The translations under genes and the position numbers were made by a program. Below, one piece after another: positions 1-8,955 of a stretch of 64,000 nucleotides of DNA. This stretch comes from Novosphingobium profundi (GTDB taxonomy: Bacteria > Pseudomonadota > Alphaproteobacteria > Sphingomonadales > Sphingomonadaceae), in NCBI RefSeq assembly GCF_018491765.1, contig NZ_JABWCU010000012.1, positions 124,001-188,000 on the forward strand, in the 5' to 3' direction. Every line of letters begins with the position of its first letter. The first letter of the stretch is position 1. A model generated the notes under the pieces. The model was given only the letters and a program-made list of their open reading frames with translations. It ran no database searches and was not told where the DNA came from.

Positions 1-377
1 CGGCCATCGTCGGGGACGAGATCGAAGATCAGGTCTTCCAGTCCGGGGTTGTGGCCCACCATCATGATCGAGCGGGGGTCACCGTCCTGTTCGCGCAGGA
101 TATCGATGAGGGTCGCTGAACTGGCGAGGTAGATGCGCCGGTCCCAAGTAATCGGCGGCGTCTCGCCAGCCGCCTCGCAGGCGATTTCCAGCGTTTGTGT
201 CACACGGACGGCGGGTGAGGCGATCACGCGGCTCCAGCCTACCGCATGATCGCGGATGTGCAGCCCCATGATCGCGGCGCCCTTGCGACCGCGGTTGTTC
301 AAGGGGCGATCGAAATCGCGCAAGCGGGCATCGTTCCAGTCGGACTTGGCGTGGCGAAATATTCCAAGGGTCTTCAT
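1..377 (-). CDS. sixA: SixA-type phosphohistidine phosphatase, 3' end beyond window
   Basis: Histidine phosphatase superfamily member; the family removes phosphate from phosphohistidine on signalling or PTS proteins. The N-terminus translates as MKTLGIFRHAKSDW, with the RHxxS catalytic signature (RHAKS) that the SixA branch uses in place of the RHG of phosphoglycerate mutases. A second family motif, GHNPGLEDL, carries the second catalytic His. About 125 codons are present; the full protein should be roughly 160-175 residues, so the C-terminus lies off the left edge. ATG is at 377 with no clear Shine-Dalgarno. It lies 58 bases downstream of the helicase gene on the same strand and may be co-transcribed with it. 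Family call is secure; the substrate is unknown. Confidence 0.88.
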   Translation of the reverse strand, partial: MKTLGIFRHAKSDWNDARLRDFDRPLNNRGRKGAAIMGLHIRDHAVGWSRVIASPAVRVTQTLEIACEAAGETPPITWDRRIYLASSATLIDILREQDGDPRSIMMVGHNPGLEDLIFDLVPDDG

Positions 378-435
378 GGGGTCTGCCGCTTTCTAGACGT
401 GTGTTCGTCGGCCAGGGGGTCGCAGCGCCAAGCCA

Positions 436-3156
436 TCATTGGTGGGCGGCCGGATCGGTCCTGTCCGATATCGCATTCCCTGAAGCATGACCGGCAACGC
501 GCTGTAAAGCCTCGTCGAGCGAAATGCGATGGATGGGAGTGCCTTCGGGGAAGGCATCGAGCAGCCGCGAGGGGAACGCCGAGGACAGCACCACGAAATG
601 CCCACGGTCCCCCTTGCTGCGGATCAGGCGGCCAAAGGCCTGCGCGAGGCGAGCCCGGATGATGCTGTCGTCATAGGCCGATCCGCCACCGGCCAGCCGC
701 CGGGCGCGATGCAGGATCGTGGGGCGGGGCCAGGGCACCTGTTCCATCACGACCGTACGCAGCGAATGGCCCGGCACGTCGACGCCGTCGCGCAGCGCGT
801 CGGTGCCCAGCAGCGAGGCCGATGGATCGTCGCGGAAAATGTCGACGAGCGTGCCGGTGTCGATGGGATCGACGTGCTGCGCGTAGATCGGCAGGCCGCC
901 GCGTGCGAGGCGATCGGCGATGCGCCCGTGAACCGCGCGCAGGCGTCGGATCGCGGTGAACAGGCCAAGTACGCCACCTCCCGAGGCCTCGATGAAGCGG
1001 CCGTAAGCAGCCGCGAGCGCGGCGATATCACCGCGCGGCACGTCGCGCACGATCAGCACTTCGGCCTGGCTGGCGTAGTCGAACGGGCTCGGGCTGAGCG
1101 AGAGACGGGGCGTGACCTCGATATGCGCGACGCCCGAGCGGGCGATGGCGTTGTCCCAGTTGTCACCGTCGCGCAAGGTGGCCGAAGTCATGACCACGCC
1201 GTGAGCCGGTTCGAGGACGACGCGGGCGAAAGGCTTCATCGGGTCGAGCCAGTGGCGGTGAATGCCGATATCGAATTCGCGGGCTTCGGAGCGATCGAGC
1301 GCGAGCCAGTCGACGAATTCGGGGTCGGTGGGGCCACCCAGGCGTTCCAAGATTGCCTCCCAGGCGAGGAGCAGGTCGATCCGCCAATTGAGCGAATGGC
1401 GCGCACCTTCGATCCTCGCACGGCCCTGGCCGTCGAGCCAGTCGGGCCCGTCTTCAAGCAGGGCCTCGAGCCGCAGTCCGAGCTGGATGAGTGGCTGGCG
1501 CAGTTCGGTGAGGGCAAGGCGCGCAGCCTGCGCGACTTCGACGAAGGAGCCGTCGAGCGCGGCGGCCTCGGTCTCGAGCCCGTAGCCCGCTTCCTGCCCG
1601 CCACTTTCGTCGCGCGCATAGACCGTGGCACGCACGGCGGCGAGCAGTTCCTCAAGCGGGCCCGAGGGTTCGCCATCGGTGATGCGCTGGAGCCAGCCGT
1701 CGCTGGGCAAGGCCTCGGCGGCGGACAGCGCGGTAAGAATGGCCTTGTCGCCGGCATCGTCGTAGCTGGCGACGTCGGCGAGGCGCGCGGCGAGGCCTCG
1801 GCGTCGGCCCCGGGACTTCTTCTCGGGGCCGATGACCCAGCGGCGCAATTCGATCATCTCGCTGCCCGAGAGTTCAGCGGCAAAGGTCGAGTCGGCGGCG
1901 TCGAAGACGTGATGGCCTTCGTCGAAGACAATGCGGGTCGGGCGCGAAGCGGGATCGCGTCCGCGCGCGGCGTTGATCATGACCAGCGCATGGTTGCCGA
2001 TGACGAGATCGGCGCCCACACTGGCACGGGTCGCGCGCTCGATGAAGCATTTGCGGTAATGCGGGCACCCGGCATAGACGCATTCGCCGCGCTGGTCGGT
2101 GAGCGCGGCGATCCCGCGCTTGCGAAAGAGCGTGCCCAGCCAACCGGGAAGATCGCCCCCGATCATGTCGCCGTCCTGGGTGTAGGCTGCCCAACGCCCG
2201 ACCAATTGCGCGAGGATTGCCGCGCGTCCCGCAAAGCCGCCCTGGAGGGCATCTTCCAGGTTGAGCAGGCACAGGTAGTTCTCGCGGCCCTTGCGCACGA
2301 CGACGGGCTGGCTGCCGTCGGGGCGGCGCTCGGGCCAGGCGCGGCGGCTTTCCTTGCGCAATTGGCGTTGGAGGGCCTTGGTGTAGGTGGATACCCAAAC
2401 CGTGCCACCGCTCGCCTCGGTCCAGACCGAGGTCGGGGAAAGGTAGCCCAGCGTCTTGCCCACACCTGTTCCGGCCTGGGCCAGAACCACATGCGGCTGG
2501 CCCGCGTTGGTGCGCGGTGCGAAGGCCTTGGCCGCGGCGAGTGCGAAGGCCTTCTGCCCTTCGCGCTCCTCGGCGCCGCTGCCGGTGAGCTCGGACAGCC
2601 GATCGAGCACCGCGCCGTCGGGCATGAGCACCTGGCGGGGCTGGGCGGGTTCGGGCTTTTCCTCCCATTCGGGCAGGCGGGTGAATATCCAGCGCTCGGC
2701 GCGCAGCGGTTTGGCGATCCGCTGGACGAGTAGCGAAGCCCAGGGCCAGCGCATCTTGATAAGCGACTGGAGCGAGGTCCAGGCGCCTTCGCGCTCTGCC
2801 CAGTCTGGCTCCTCGCACGTGCGCAGGAGCCGTTCTGCGGCGCGTTGGAGAAGGTGCGCGACTCGCGCGTCGCTATCCGCTCGATCGATGCCCAGCGCGT
2901 CGGCGAGGCCCTTGGGCGTGGGCACCACGAAGCGGGCTGGGTGGATGAAGGCAAAGAGTTCGAGGAGGTCGAGTCCGGCAAGGTCGGGATAGCCAAGACG
3001 CGTCGCCAGCAGCGGGGCGTTGAGGATGAGGTGCGGGCTGTCCGCAACCGCCGTTACCGCCTGGCCCTTGGAAATGCCGCGCGCATGTCCGCCCGCGTCG
3101 GCGATCCAGCAACCTCCATGGCTGGCGTGAAGGGCAGGGAGGAAAGGGCCGGACAT
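436..3156 (-). CDS. DinG/Rad3-family ATP-dependent DNA helicase
   Basis: Superfamily 2 iron-sulfur helicase of the XPD/DinG group, about 906 residues. Visible motifs are Walker A AQAGTGVGKT (about residues 226-235), the Walker B-like DEGH box (FDEGHHVFDA), VMTSATL, and a motif VI QAFGRLIR near the C-terminus. Between motifs I and II sit four cysteines (one in RENYLCLLN, three in CVYAGCPHYRKC) placed as the 4Fe-4S ligands of this family. The long N-terminal segment has no exonuclease motif that I recognise. I chose ATG 3156 (MSGPFLPALHAS) because AAGGA and GGAG precede it; an upstream in-frame ATG at 3216 would add 20 unlikely residues. Probable role is unwinding of R-loops or D-loops in repair, inferred from family. 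Confidence 0.9.
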   Translation of the reverse strand: MSGPFLPALHASHGGCWIADAGGHARGISKGQAVTAVADSPHLILNAPLLATRLGYPDLAGLDLLELFAFIHPARFVVPTPKGLADALGIDRADSDARVAHLLQRAAERLLRTCEEPDWAEREGAWTSLQSLIKMRWPWASLLVQRIAKPLRAERWIFTRLPEWEEKPEPAQPRQVLMPDGAVLDRLSELTGSGAEEREGQKAFALAAAKAFAPRTNAGQPHVVLAQAGTGVGKTLGYLSPTSVWTEASGGTVWVSTYTKALQRQLRKESRRAWPERRPDGSQPVVVRKGRENYLCLLNLEDALQGGFAGRAAILAQLVGRWAAYTQDGDMIGGDLPGWLGTLFRKRGIAALTDQRGECVYAGCPHYRKCFIERATRASVGADLVIGNHALVMINAARGRDPASRPTRIVFDEGHHVFDAADSTFAAELSGSEMIELRRWVIGPEKKSRGRRRGLAARLADVASYDDAGDKAILTALSAAEALPSDGWLQRITDGEPSGPLEELLAAVRATVYARDESGGQEAGYGLETEAAALDGSFVEVAQAARLALTELRQPLIQLGLRLEALLEDGPDWLDGQGRARIEGARHSLNWRIDLLLAWEAILERLGGPTDPEFVDWLALDRSEAREFDIGIHRHWLDPMKPFARVVLEPAHGVVMTSATLRDGDNWDNAIARSGVAHIEVTPRLSLSPSPFDYASQAEVLIVRDVPRGDIAALAAAYGRFIEASGGGVLGLFTAIRRLRAVHGRIADRLARGGLPIYAQHVDPIDTGTLVDIFRDDPSASLLGTDALRDGVDVPGHSLRTVVMEQVPWPRPTILHRARRLAGGGSAYDDSIIRARLAQAFGRLIRSKGDRGHFVVLSSAFPSRLLDAFPEGTPIHRISLDEALQRVAGHASGNAISDRTDPAAHQ

Positions 3157-3261
3157 CTCTCCATCCTTAGGAGCGGTGCTGGACGATGGGAACATGCCTC
3201 GGCGGTCTATCCGCACCTGATGCGACGGCCTGATACAATTTTACTCTTGTTAAATTGCTTA

Positions 3262-3275
3262 CAAGATATATCTTG
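3262..3275. promoter_or_regulatory. 14-bp perfect palindrome, likely PadR operator
   Basis: CAAGATATATCTTG is its own reverse complement and ends 8 bases before the PadR start codon. A further CTTGT half-site at 3246-3250 forms a second inverted repeat with ACAAG at 3261-3265. GATATA (3265-3270) could serve as a -10 element with TTACTC (3241-3246) as a weak -35, so a bound repressor would block the promoter. PadR regulators typically bind AT-rich inverted repeats in their own promoters; assignment to this protein is inference. Confidence 0.6.
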
Positions 3276-3283
3276 AAACCATC

Positions 3284-4015
3284 ATGAAGAATATGGATAT
3301 GAAGATGCGAAGCAAGCATGGACAGCGCCGCGATGGCGCATTCGAATTTGACGGTCCGCGAGGCATGCACGGCCATGGCGGTCGGTGGGGCGGTCGCCAT
3401 GGCGGCGCGCGCGGCCCGTTTGGCGGGGAAGGATCCGGCTTTCGGGGTGACCCGATGGGCGGTGGCTTCGGCGCAGGTGGTTTCGGAGGCGGCGGTGGCC
3501 GCGGACGCGGTGGCCCCGGTGGTGGGCGTGGCATGGGCGGAGGGCGCCGTCGCCGGGTCCTGGACCAGGGGGAGCTTCAGGTGCTGATCCTGTCGCTGCT
3601 CATCGAGGCCCCGCGCCACGGTTACGACCTCATCCGCGAAATCGAGGCGCTCACGGGGGGCGAATACGCTCCGAGCCCGGGCGTGGTCTACCCTGCGCTC
3701 ACCTACATGGAAGAGAGCGGTCTGATCGCGATCGCGACCGACGAAGGCGCGCGCAAGTCCTATGAGGCGACGCCGGAGGGGCGCGCAAGGGCGCAAGAAG
3801 ACGCGGAAAAGGCCGAAGGTCTGCGCAAGCGCCTGGCGGCGCTTGCCGATGCGCGCGAAAGGACGGACCCGGCCCCCGTGCGGCGCGCGATCCAGGCGCT
3901 GCGGACCGCGGTCTTCGATCGCCTCTCGCAGGAAAATGCCAGTCGCGAACATGTCCTCCAGATCGCCGATGCGCTTGATGAGGCGACCCGCAAGATCGAG
4001 AGGATCGAGGTATGA
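3284..4015 (+). CDS. PadR-family transcriptional regulator with Gly/Arg-rich N-terminal extension
   Basis: 243 residues. Residues about 95-165 form a PadR winged helix (GELQVLILSLLIEAPRHGYDL, then SPGVVYPALTYME), followed by a helical dimerisation tail. Residues 1-90 are a low-complexity extension of Gly, Arg, Phe and some His, with RGG-like runs. The layout resembles E. coli YqjI, a metal-responsive PadR repressor whose N-terminus is His/Cys-rich; here there is no Cys and only a few His, so metal sensing is uncertain. ATG 3284 lacks a Shine-Dalgarno; ATGs at 3293 and 3299 are alternatives. It overlaps the DUF2218 gene by ATGA and has a palindromic operator just upstream, which suggests autoregulation. 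Confidence 0.9.
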   Translation: MKNMDMKMRSKHGQRRDGAFEFDGPRGMHGHGGRWGGRHGGARGPFGGEGSGFRGDPMGGGFGAGGFGGGGGRGRGGPGGGRGMGGGRRRRVLDQGELQVLILSLLIEAPRHGYDLIREIEALTGGEYAPSPGVVYPALTYMEESGLIAIATDEGARKSYEATPEGRARAQEDAEKAEGLRKRLAALADARERTDPAPVRRAIQALRTAVFDRLSQENASREHVLQIADALDEATRKIERIEV

Positions 4016-4311
4016 ACACAATCGCGGCGCGGGTCGCTACGCCCAATGGCGGCAAGTACGTGCGGCAACTGTGCAAGCACTGGAGCCACAAGCTGGAGAC
4101 GACCATCGAGGGCGACGTGGGGACGGTAACGTTCCCCGGCGCCCGGGCGGTGATGGCAGCGGACGAAGAGGCGATCGCCATATCGATCAGCGGAGTTTCC
4201 CGCGAGGAAGTTGAGCCGCTTACCGATGTCGTCGCGCGCCACATCGATCGTTTCGCGTTTCGCGAAGCGCCGCTCGTCTACGAGTGGAACTGGGTCGAAA
4301 CGGCAGACTGA
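4012..4311 (+). CDS. DUF2218 domain protein
   Basis: 99-residue cytoplasmic protein spanning a whole DUF2218 domain. Recognisable parts are the N-terminal ARVATPNGGKYVRQLCKHWSH segment, the central VTFPGARAVM strand, and the C-terminal ending FREAPLVYEWNW. The biochemical role of this family is not established. From memory, family members often sit near siderophore-interacting ferric reductases and PadR regulators, which hints at iron handling; no reductase gene is present here. It starts inside the PadR stop codon (ATGA), so the pair is almost certainly co-translated and under the same operator. Confidence 0.85.
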   Translation: MNTIAARVATPNGGKYVRQLCKHWSHKLETTIEGDVGTVTFPGARAVMAADEEAIAISISGVSREEVEPLTDVVARHIDRFAFREAPLVYEWNWVETAD

Positions 4312-4330
4312 CCGTCTCGACTTGCTCGAG

Positions 4331-4370
4331 GTCTCGTGCCTTGCCGCCATCTGGCGGCAGGGCACGAGAC
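4331..4370 (+). terminator. Long stem-loop between convergent genes, putative terminator
   Basis: GTCTCGTGCCTTGCCGCC (4331-4348) pairs with GGCGGCAGGGCACGAGAC (4353-4370) over 18 base pairs with one T-G wobble and a four-base loop. It lies between the ends of the DUF2218 gene and the mscS gene. There is no immediate T-tract; four Ts occur about ten bases downstream on the plus strand. It may act as a terminator for both genes or as an mRNA end stabiliser. Confidence 0.6.
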
Positions 4371-4431
4371 CCGATCACTGTTTTGGGGAGAACGCCTCAT
4401 GGAACATGTGCACTACGTACCCCGTCCGCAT

Positions 4432-5313
4432 TCACGCCGCGCCGTGCTGCTCCAGCGCCTTCGGGCGCTCCATGCGCAGCGGCTCCTTGAAGGTGTTGGT
4501 GACGTAGGGGAAGGGAATCTCGATCCCGGCGTCGTCGAGCGCGGCCTTGACGGCGAAGATCACCTGGCTGCGGGTTAGGCGCAGATCCTGGATCGAGGTG
4601 TCGTTCCACCACTGGACCAGGAAGTCGATCGAACTGGCGCCGAAGGCCTGAGCGAATACGACGGTGCCTTTTTCAGCGTCGATTGCCTCGACCGTCTGGA
4701 GCGCGCTTTCGATGATCGCGCGGGCCTGGTCGAGATCGGTGTCGTAGGAGACGCCCACGATCACCTCGTTGCGACGCAAGTGCTGGTCGGTCAGGATCTC
4801 GACAGGATTCTTGAACAGCATCGAGTTTGGCATCACCGTCAGCTCACCGCTGAACTGGCGCACGTAGGTCTCACGCAAAGTGATGCGTTCGACTTTGCCG
4901 GTGAGGCCGTTGCACTTGATGGAATCGCCGATGTTCATCTTCTCGCGCAACATGATCAGGACGCCGGCGAGGAAGTTTTCAAAGATGTCCTGGAACGCAA
5001 AGCCGATCGCCAGGGCGCCGACGCCGAGGCTGGCGAAGGCACCGGCCGGCGTGAAGCTCGGGATGGCGACGGTCATCGCGATAAGCGCACCCACGATCCA
5101 GACAGCGAGCTTGGTGATCGTCTCGGTCAACTGCTGGAGGTCGGTGCGCAGATTGGCGCGCTGGGTAACCCGGCCGATGATCCGTACGACGACGCGGGCC
5201 ATGATCCAGGTCGCGACAAGCACGAGAACTGCGATGGCAAGCGATGGCAGAAGCTGGATGAAGCCCTTGGCCATGCCCTCGATTTCCTTGCTCAGGGTAT
5301 CGAAATAATTCAC
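4432..5313 (-). CDS. MscS-family small-conductance mechanosensitive channel
   Basis: Inner-membrane channel of about 293 residues that releases solutes on hypo-osmotic shock. Three hydrophobic segments precede the MscS signature: the pore helix GAFASLGVGALAIGFAFQD with its Gly/Ala packing, then FENFLAGVLIMLREKMNIGDSI and the beta domain (GLTGKVERITLRETYVR). Length matches E. coli MscS (286). I favour the GTG at 5313 (VNYFDTLSKEI), preceded by AAGGA 12 bases away; another GTG at 5346 would add 11 residues but has no ribosome-binding site. It is a single gene divergent from lysK. Confidence 0.9.
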   Translation of the reverse strand: MNYFDTLSKEIEGMAKGFIQLLPSLAIAVLVLVATWIMARVVVRIIGRVTQRANLRTDLQQLTETITKLAVWIVGALIAMTVAIPSFTPAGAFASLGVGALAIGFAFQDIFENFLAGVLIMLREKMNIGDSIKCNGLTGKVERITLRETYVRQFSGELTVMPNSMLFKNPVEILTDQHLRRNEVIVGVSYDTDLDQARAIIESALQTVEAIDAEKGTVVFAQAFGASSIDFLVQWWNDTSIQDLRLTRSQVIFAVKAALDDAGIEIPFPYVTNTFKEPLRMERPKALEQHGAA

Positions 5314-5424
5314 GTAAGATTTCCGTCCTTCTGGTGCCTTCTGCACCTAACTGTTCAGCAGCGCTGAGGGTTCCTTGTGCGTTTTGACGCCCGAAGGCGC
5401 TTGCGAAATCGCGCGGGATCGCAG

Positions 5425-7062
5425 ATGAGCGCGCGCATGACTGAAAACGACCTCATCGAAGCCGCCCGTGTGTCCAAGGCCTGGCCCTTCCAGGAGGCCC
5501 AGAAACTGCTCAAGCGCTATCCGAATGGCAAGAGCGGTGCGGACGGTTCTCCAGAACCGATCCTGTTCGAGACCGGTTACGGTCCTTCGGGCCTGCCGCA
5601 TATCGGCACGTTCCAGGAAGTGCTGCGCACGACGCTCGTTCGCCGCGCCTACGAAGCCCTGGTCGGAGCGAAGCCCGAGGACGGCGTCACCCGTCTGGTT
5701 GCCTTTTCGGATGACATGGACGGCCTGCGCAAGGTCCCCGACAACATTCCCCAGCCCGAACTGCTGGCCGCGAACCTGGGCAAGCCGCTTAGCCGGATTC
5801 CCGATCCGTTCGGCAAGTTCGAGAGTTTCGCGCATCATAACAATGCGATGTTGCGTGATTTCCTCGACCGGTTCGGCTTCGACTACGAGTTCGTCTCGGC
5901 AAGCGATCGCTACAATTCGGGCCAGTTCGACGCGGCGCTGAGCGGGGTGCTGACCCATTACGACGCCATCATGGGCGTCATGCTGCCGACCTTGCGCGAA
6001 GAGCGTCGCAAGACCTATTCGCCGGTCCTGCCGGTCTCGCCGAGCACGGGCGTCGTCCTGCAAGTGCCGATCGAAGTGCTCGATCCGGCCACCGGCCTGA
6101 TCCGCTTCACCGACGAGGACGGCACAAGCGTCGAGCAGAGCGTGTTCGGCGGGCAGGCCAAGCTGCAGTGGAAGGTCGACTGGGCGATGCGCTGGGTGGC
6201 GCTCGGTGTCGACTACGAGATGTGCGGCAAGGACCTGACCGACTCGGTCACGCAATCGGGCAAGATCGCCAAGATCCTGGGCGGCCGCCGTCCCGAAGGC
6301 TTGATCTACGAGCTGTTCCTCGACGAGAACGGCGAGAAGATCTCCAAGTCCAAGGGCAATGGCCTCACGATCGAGCAGTGGCTGACTTACGGCACCGAGG
6401 AATCGCTCGGCTTCTACCTGTTCCGCGAGCCCAAGAGCGCCAAGCAGCTGCACATCGGCGTCATTCCCAAGGCGGTTGACGAGTATTGGCAGTTCAGCGG
6501 CAATCTTGCCGGGCAGGCGCTCGACAAGCAGCTCGGCAACCCGGTCTGGCACCTCACGCGCACGAACGGCATTGGCGACGCGCAAGCGGCGGTCCCGCCG
6601 GTGACGTTTGCGCTGTTGCTCAATCTCGTCGGCGTGCTCGGCGCCAATGCGACGCGCGAGCAGGTCTGGTCCTACCTTTCGAATTACGTCGAAAGCGCCG
6701 ATCCGGCTGCGCACCCCGCGCTCGATGCGATGGTGACTGCTGCGCTCAATTACAACCGCGACTACATCGCGCCCACTCTCCAGCGGCGCAAGCCGGAGGG
6801 CGGCGAAGTGGCCGCGCTCGCCGCGCTCGATGCGCAGCTTGCGGCAATCGCGGCCGATGCCTCGGCGGAGGACTTGCAGAATATCGTCTACGAGATCGGC
6901 AAGGACCCGCAGTACGGCTTCGAGAGCCTGCGCGACTGGTTCAAGGCGCAGTACGAGACGCTTCTGGGCTCGTCGCAAGGGCCGCGCATGGGCAGCTTCA
7001 TCGCGCTCTACGGCATCCCCGAAACGCGCAAGCTGATCGCCGAAGCGCTTTCGGCCGATTGA
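5425..7062 (+). CDS. lysK: Lysyl-tRNA synthetase, class I
   Basis: Charges tRNA-Lys with lysine. This is the class I form found in archaea and many alphaproteobacteria, not the class II LysS. About 545 residues. The HIGH-box equivalent reads HIGT (residues 59-62, GYGPSGLPHIGTF) and the KMSKS equivalent reads KISKSKG (305-311). The C-terminal helical anticodon-binding half is complete. ATG 5425 (MSARMTEND) has GGGA upstream; ATG 5437 is a close alternative, and an upstream extension to 5377 is basic and unlikely. It stands alone, divergent from mscS and convergent with the DUF885 gene, whose stop lies 3 bases from its own. Confidence 0.96.
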   Translation: MSARMTENDLIEAARVSKAWPFQEAQKLLKRYPNGKSGADGSPEPILFETGYGPSGLPHIGTFQEVLRTTLVRRAYEALVGAKPEDGVTRLVAFSDDMDGLRKVPDNIPQPELLAANLGKPLSRIPDPFGKFESFAHHNNAMLRDFLDRFGFDYEFVSASDRYNSGQFDAALSGVLTHYDAIMGVMLPTLREERRKTYSPVLPVSPSTGVVLQVPIEVLDPATGLIRFTDEDGTSVEQSVFGGQAKLQWKVDWAMRWVALGVDYEMCGKDLTDSVTQSGKIAKILGGRRPEGLIYELFLDENGEKISKSKGNGLTIEQWLTYGTEESLGFYLFREPKSAKQLHIGVIPKAVDEYWQFSGNLAGQALDKQLGNPVWHLTRTNGIGDAQAAVPPVTFALLLNLVGVLGANATREQVWSYLSNYVESADPAAHPALDAMVTAALNYNRDYIAPTLQRRKPEGGEVAALAALDAQLAAIAADASAEDLQNIVYEIGKDPQYGFESLRDWFKAQYETLLGSSQGPRMGSFIALYGIPETRKLIAEALSAD

Positions 7063-7065
7063 TCG

Positions 7066-8955
7066 CTAGCGGGCTTGCCGCGCGGGGGGAGCGCCCGCCT
7101 GCGCGGCAAGCCAGCGCTCGACCCGCTCCTGGAGCACGTCGAGCGGCAGGGCGCCCGATCCGATGACCTCCTGGTGGAAGGCGCGGATGTCGAAACGGCT
7201 GCCGAGCCGCGTCTCGGCCTCGCGGCGCAGCTTCTGGATCTCGAGCGCGCCGATCTTGTAGGACAGCGCCTGTGCGGGAAGCGCGATGTAGCGATCGACT
7301 TCGGTCTCGGCGTCGCTGCGCCCCATGCCCGAATGCGTCAGCATGTAGTCGATCGCTTGTTGGCGCGACCAGTGCCTTGCATGGATGCCGGTATCGACGA
7401 CGAGCCGCATGGCCCGCAGCATCTCGTCGTCGAGCGTGCCCCAGTGTTGGAGCGGATCGGCGTAGAGGCCCATGTCGTAGCCCAGCGTCTCAGCGTAGAG
7501 TGCCCAGCCCTCGACGAAGGCGTTGTTGTCCGCTTCGCGCTGGAAGGCGGGCAACCGCGTGTTCTCCCGGGACAGGCTGATCTGGAGGTGGTGCCCGGGC
7601 ATGCCCTCGTGGAGGTAAAGCGTCGTCACGCCAGAGACGAAGCGATGCTTCAGGTCGTAGGTGTTGTAGAAGAAGGTCGCGGGCGCTCCGCTCTGCACCC
7701 CGCCTTCGGAATAAGACCCGCCCGCCTCGAAGCGTGCGCGGAATGCGGGATAGGGTTCGACGAGCAGCGGGGTGCTGGGCACATGGGCGAAGAAGCGCGG
7801 TAACTGCGCATCGACGATCCGGGCGACGGCTTCGTAACGCTGTTGCAGATCCTGGGCCGAGTGGGGGTGGAAGCGCGGATCGCTGCGGATGGCCTCGAAG
7901 AAGTCGTGCAGCGATCCGGTGTTGCCCAACTGGTGCGAGACGTGATCCATCTCGCCCTCGATCCGGGCAACCTCCGCCAATCCCAGAGCATGGACCGCGT
8001 CAGGGTCGAGCGGCAGGGTCGTCTCGCGCGCGATCAGCGAACGGTAGTAGGCGTTGCCGCCGGGAAGGTCGGACAGGCCGATGCTCTCGCGCGCCGCGGG
8101 AAGGTATTCGCTCTGGAGGAATTGGCGCAGGCGCTGGTAGGCGGGAAAGACGTCGTGGGCGGTCGCATCGCGAAACTCTCCGGCGATCGCGTCGCGCGTG
8201 CCCTTTGCAAGGCTCGCGGGCAGGGCCGCGATGGGGGCGAGAAACGGGGCGCCGGCGTCGGGACTGTCGAGCAGCGCATCCAGTTGCAGGAGCAGATTGG
8301 CAACGGTCAGGCGTGGTTCGACGATACGCTTCGCCATGCCTTCGCGAAAGCGCGCGATCGCGTTGTCGATGATCACGGGATAGGCGCGGTAGAGACGAAG
8401 GGCCTTCGCGAAATCCTGCGGTGTCTCGTAGGCAAAGGCGCCACCCGGCGCGACGAGCGAGGGCAGCTCGAGGTCGATGCCGCCGAAATGGTTGAAGGGT
8501 TGGACGCCTTCGAACACGCGCACTTCGGGGCGCAAGCGATCGATTTCGGCACTCTTGTCGCGCATGAAGAGGATGCGCGAGAGGCGCATGTCCTCGCTCA
8601 GTGCGCAGGCGTCGACCGCTCCGGCCTCCATCAGGCTGCGCTGCGCGGAGGCAAGCCGGTCGCGTTCGAGCGCGTCAGTGAAGATCCGCTCGAGCGCGGT
8701 GTCCTGCGTGACGTCGCCGCGGTAGATGGCGGCAAGCGGATGAAGCTGCTCCTCGCGCAGGCGGTCCTGCGTGAAAAGGTTCAGGAGCGTGGTTTCCGCA
8801 GTCGGCTGGGAGACTTGTGGCGATCGGCCGGCACGTGACGGGCACGCCGGCTCGGCCGCATAGGACGGGGTTCCCAGCAGCAGAAGACCCCCCGCGGCAA
8901 TCCCGGCGAGACGCGTAAGTAGGCGAATTTTCGAAGCGCGGGCCACGCGGATCAT
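7066..8955 (-). CDS. DUF885 family exported metal-dependent hydrolase
   Basis: About 629 residues, with a signal peptide (RLLTRLAGIAAGGLLLLG then PSYA-A) predicting export to the periplasm. The diagnostic motif is YLHEGMPGHHLQISLS, a modified HExxH zinc-site sequence typical of DUF885 proteins, followed by ADNNAFVEGWALYAETLG, which supplies the distal acidic ligand. Family members are annotated as putative peptidases or carboxypeptidases; the substrate is not known. ATG 8955 overlaps the stop of the upstream prolyl-hydroxylase-like gene as ATGA, so the two are translationally coupled. Upstream in-frame codons belong to that gene's other frame. Confidence 0.88.
   Translation of the reverse strand: MIRVARASKIRLLTRLAGIAAGGLLLLGTPSYAAEPACPSRAGRSPQVSQPTAETTLLNLFTQDRLREEQLHPLAAIYRGDVTQDTALERIFTDALERDRLASAQRSLMEAGAVDACALSEDMRLSRILFMRDKSAEIDRLRPEVRVFEGVQPFNHFGGIDLELPSLVAPGGAFAYETPQDFAKALRLYRAYPVIIDNAIARFREGMAKRIVEPRLTVANLLLQLDALLDSPDAGAPFLAPIAALPASLAKGTRDAIAGEFRDATAHDVFPAYQRLRQFLQSEYLPAARESIGLSDLPGGNAYYRSLIARETTLPLDPDAVHALGLAEVARIEGEMDHVSHQLGNTGSLHDFFEAIRSDPRFHPHSAQDLQQRYEAVARIVDAQLPRFFAHVPSTPLLVEPYPAFRARFEAGGSYSEGGVQSGAPATFFYNTYDLKHRFVSGVTTLYLHEGMPGHHLQISLSRENTRLPAFQREADNNAFVEGWALYAETLGYDMGLYADPLQHWGTLDDEMLRAMRLVVDTGIHARHWSRQQAIDYMLTHSGMGRSDAETEVDRYIALPAQALSYKIGALEIQKLRREAETRLGSRFDIRAFHQEVIGSGALPLDVLQERVERWLAAQAGAPPARQAR

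Noticed and set aside
529-2733. 734-codon open frame on the plus strand opposite the helicase gene
   Set aside because: Antisense shadow caused by high GC and strong codon bias; its translation has no domain structure, while the opposite strand encodes a complete DinG/Rad3 helicase.
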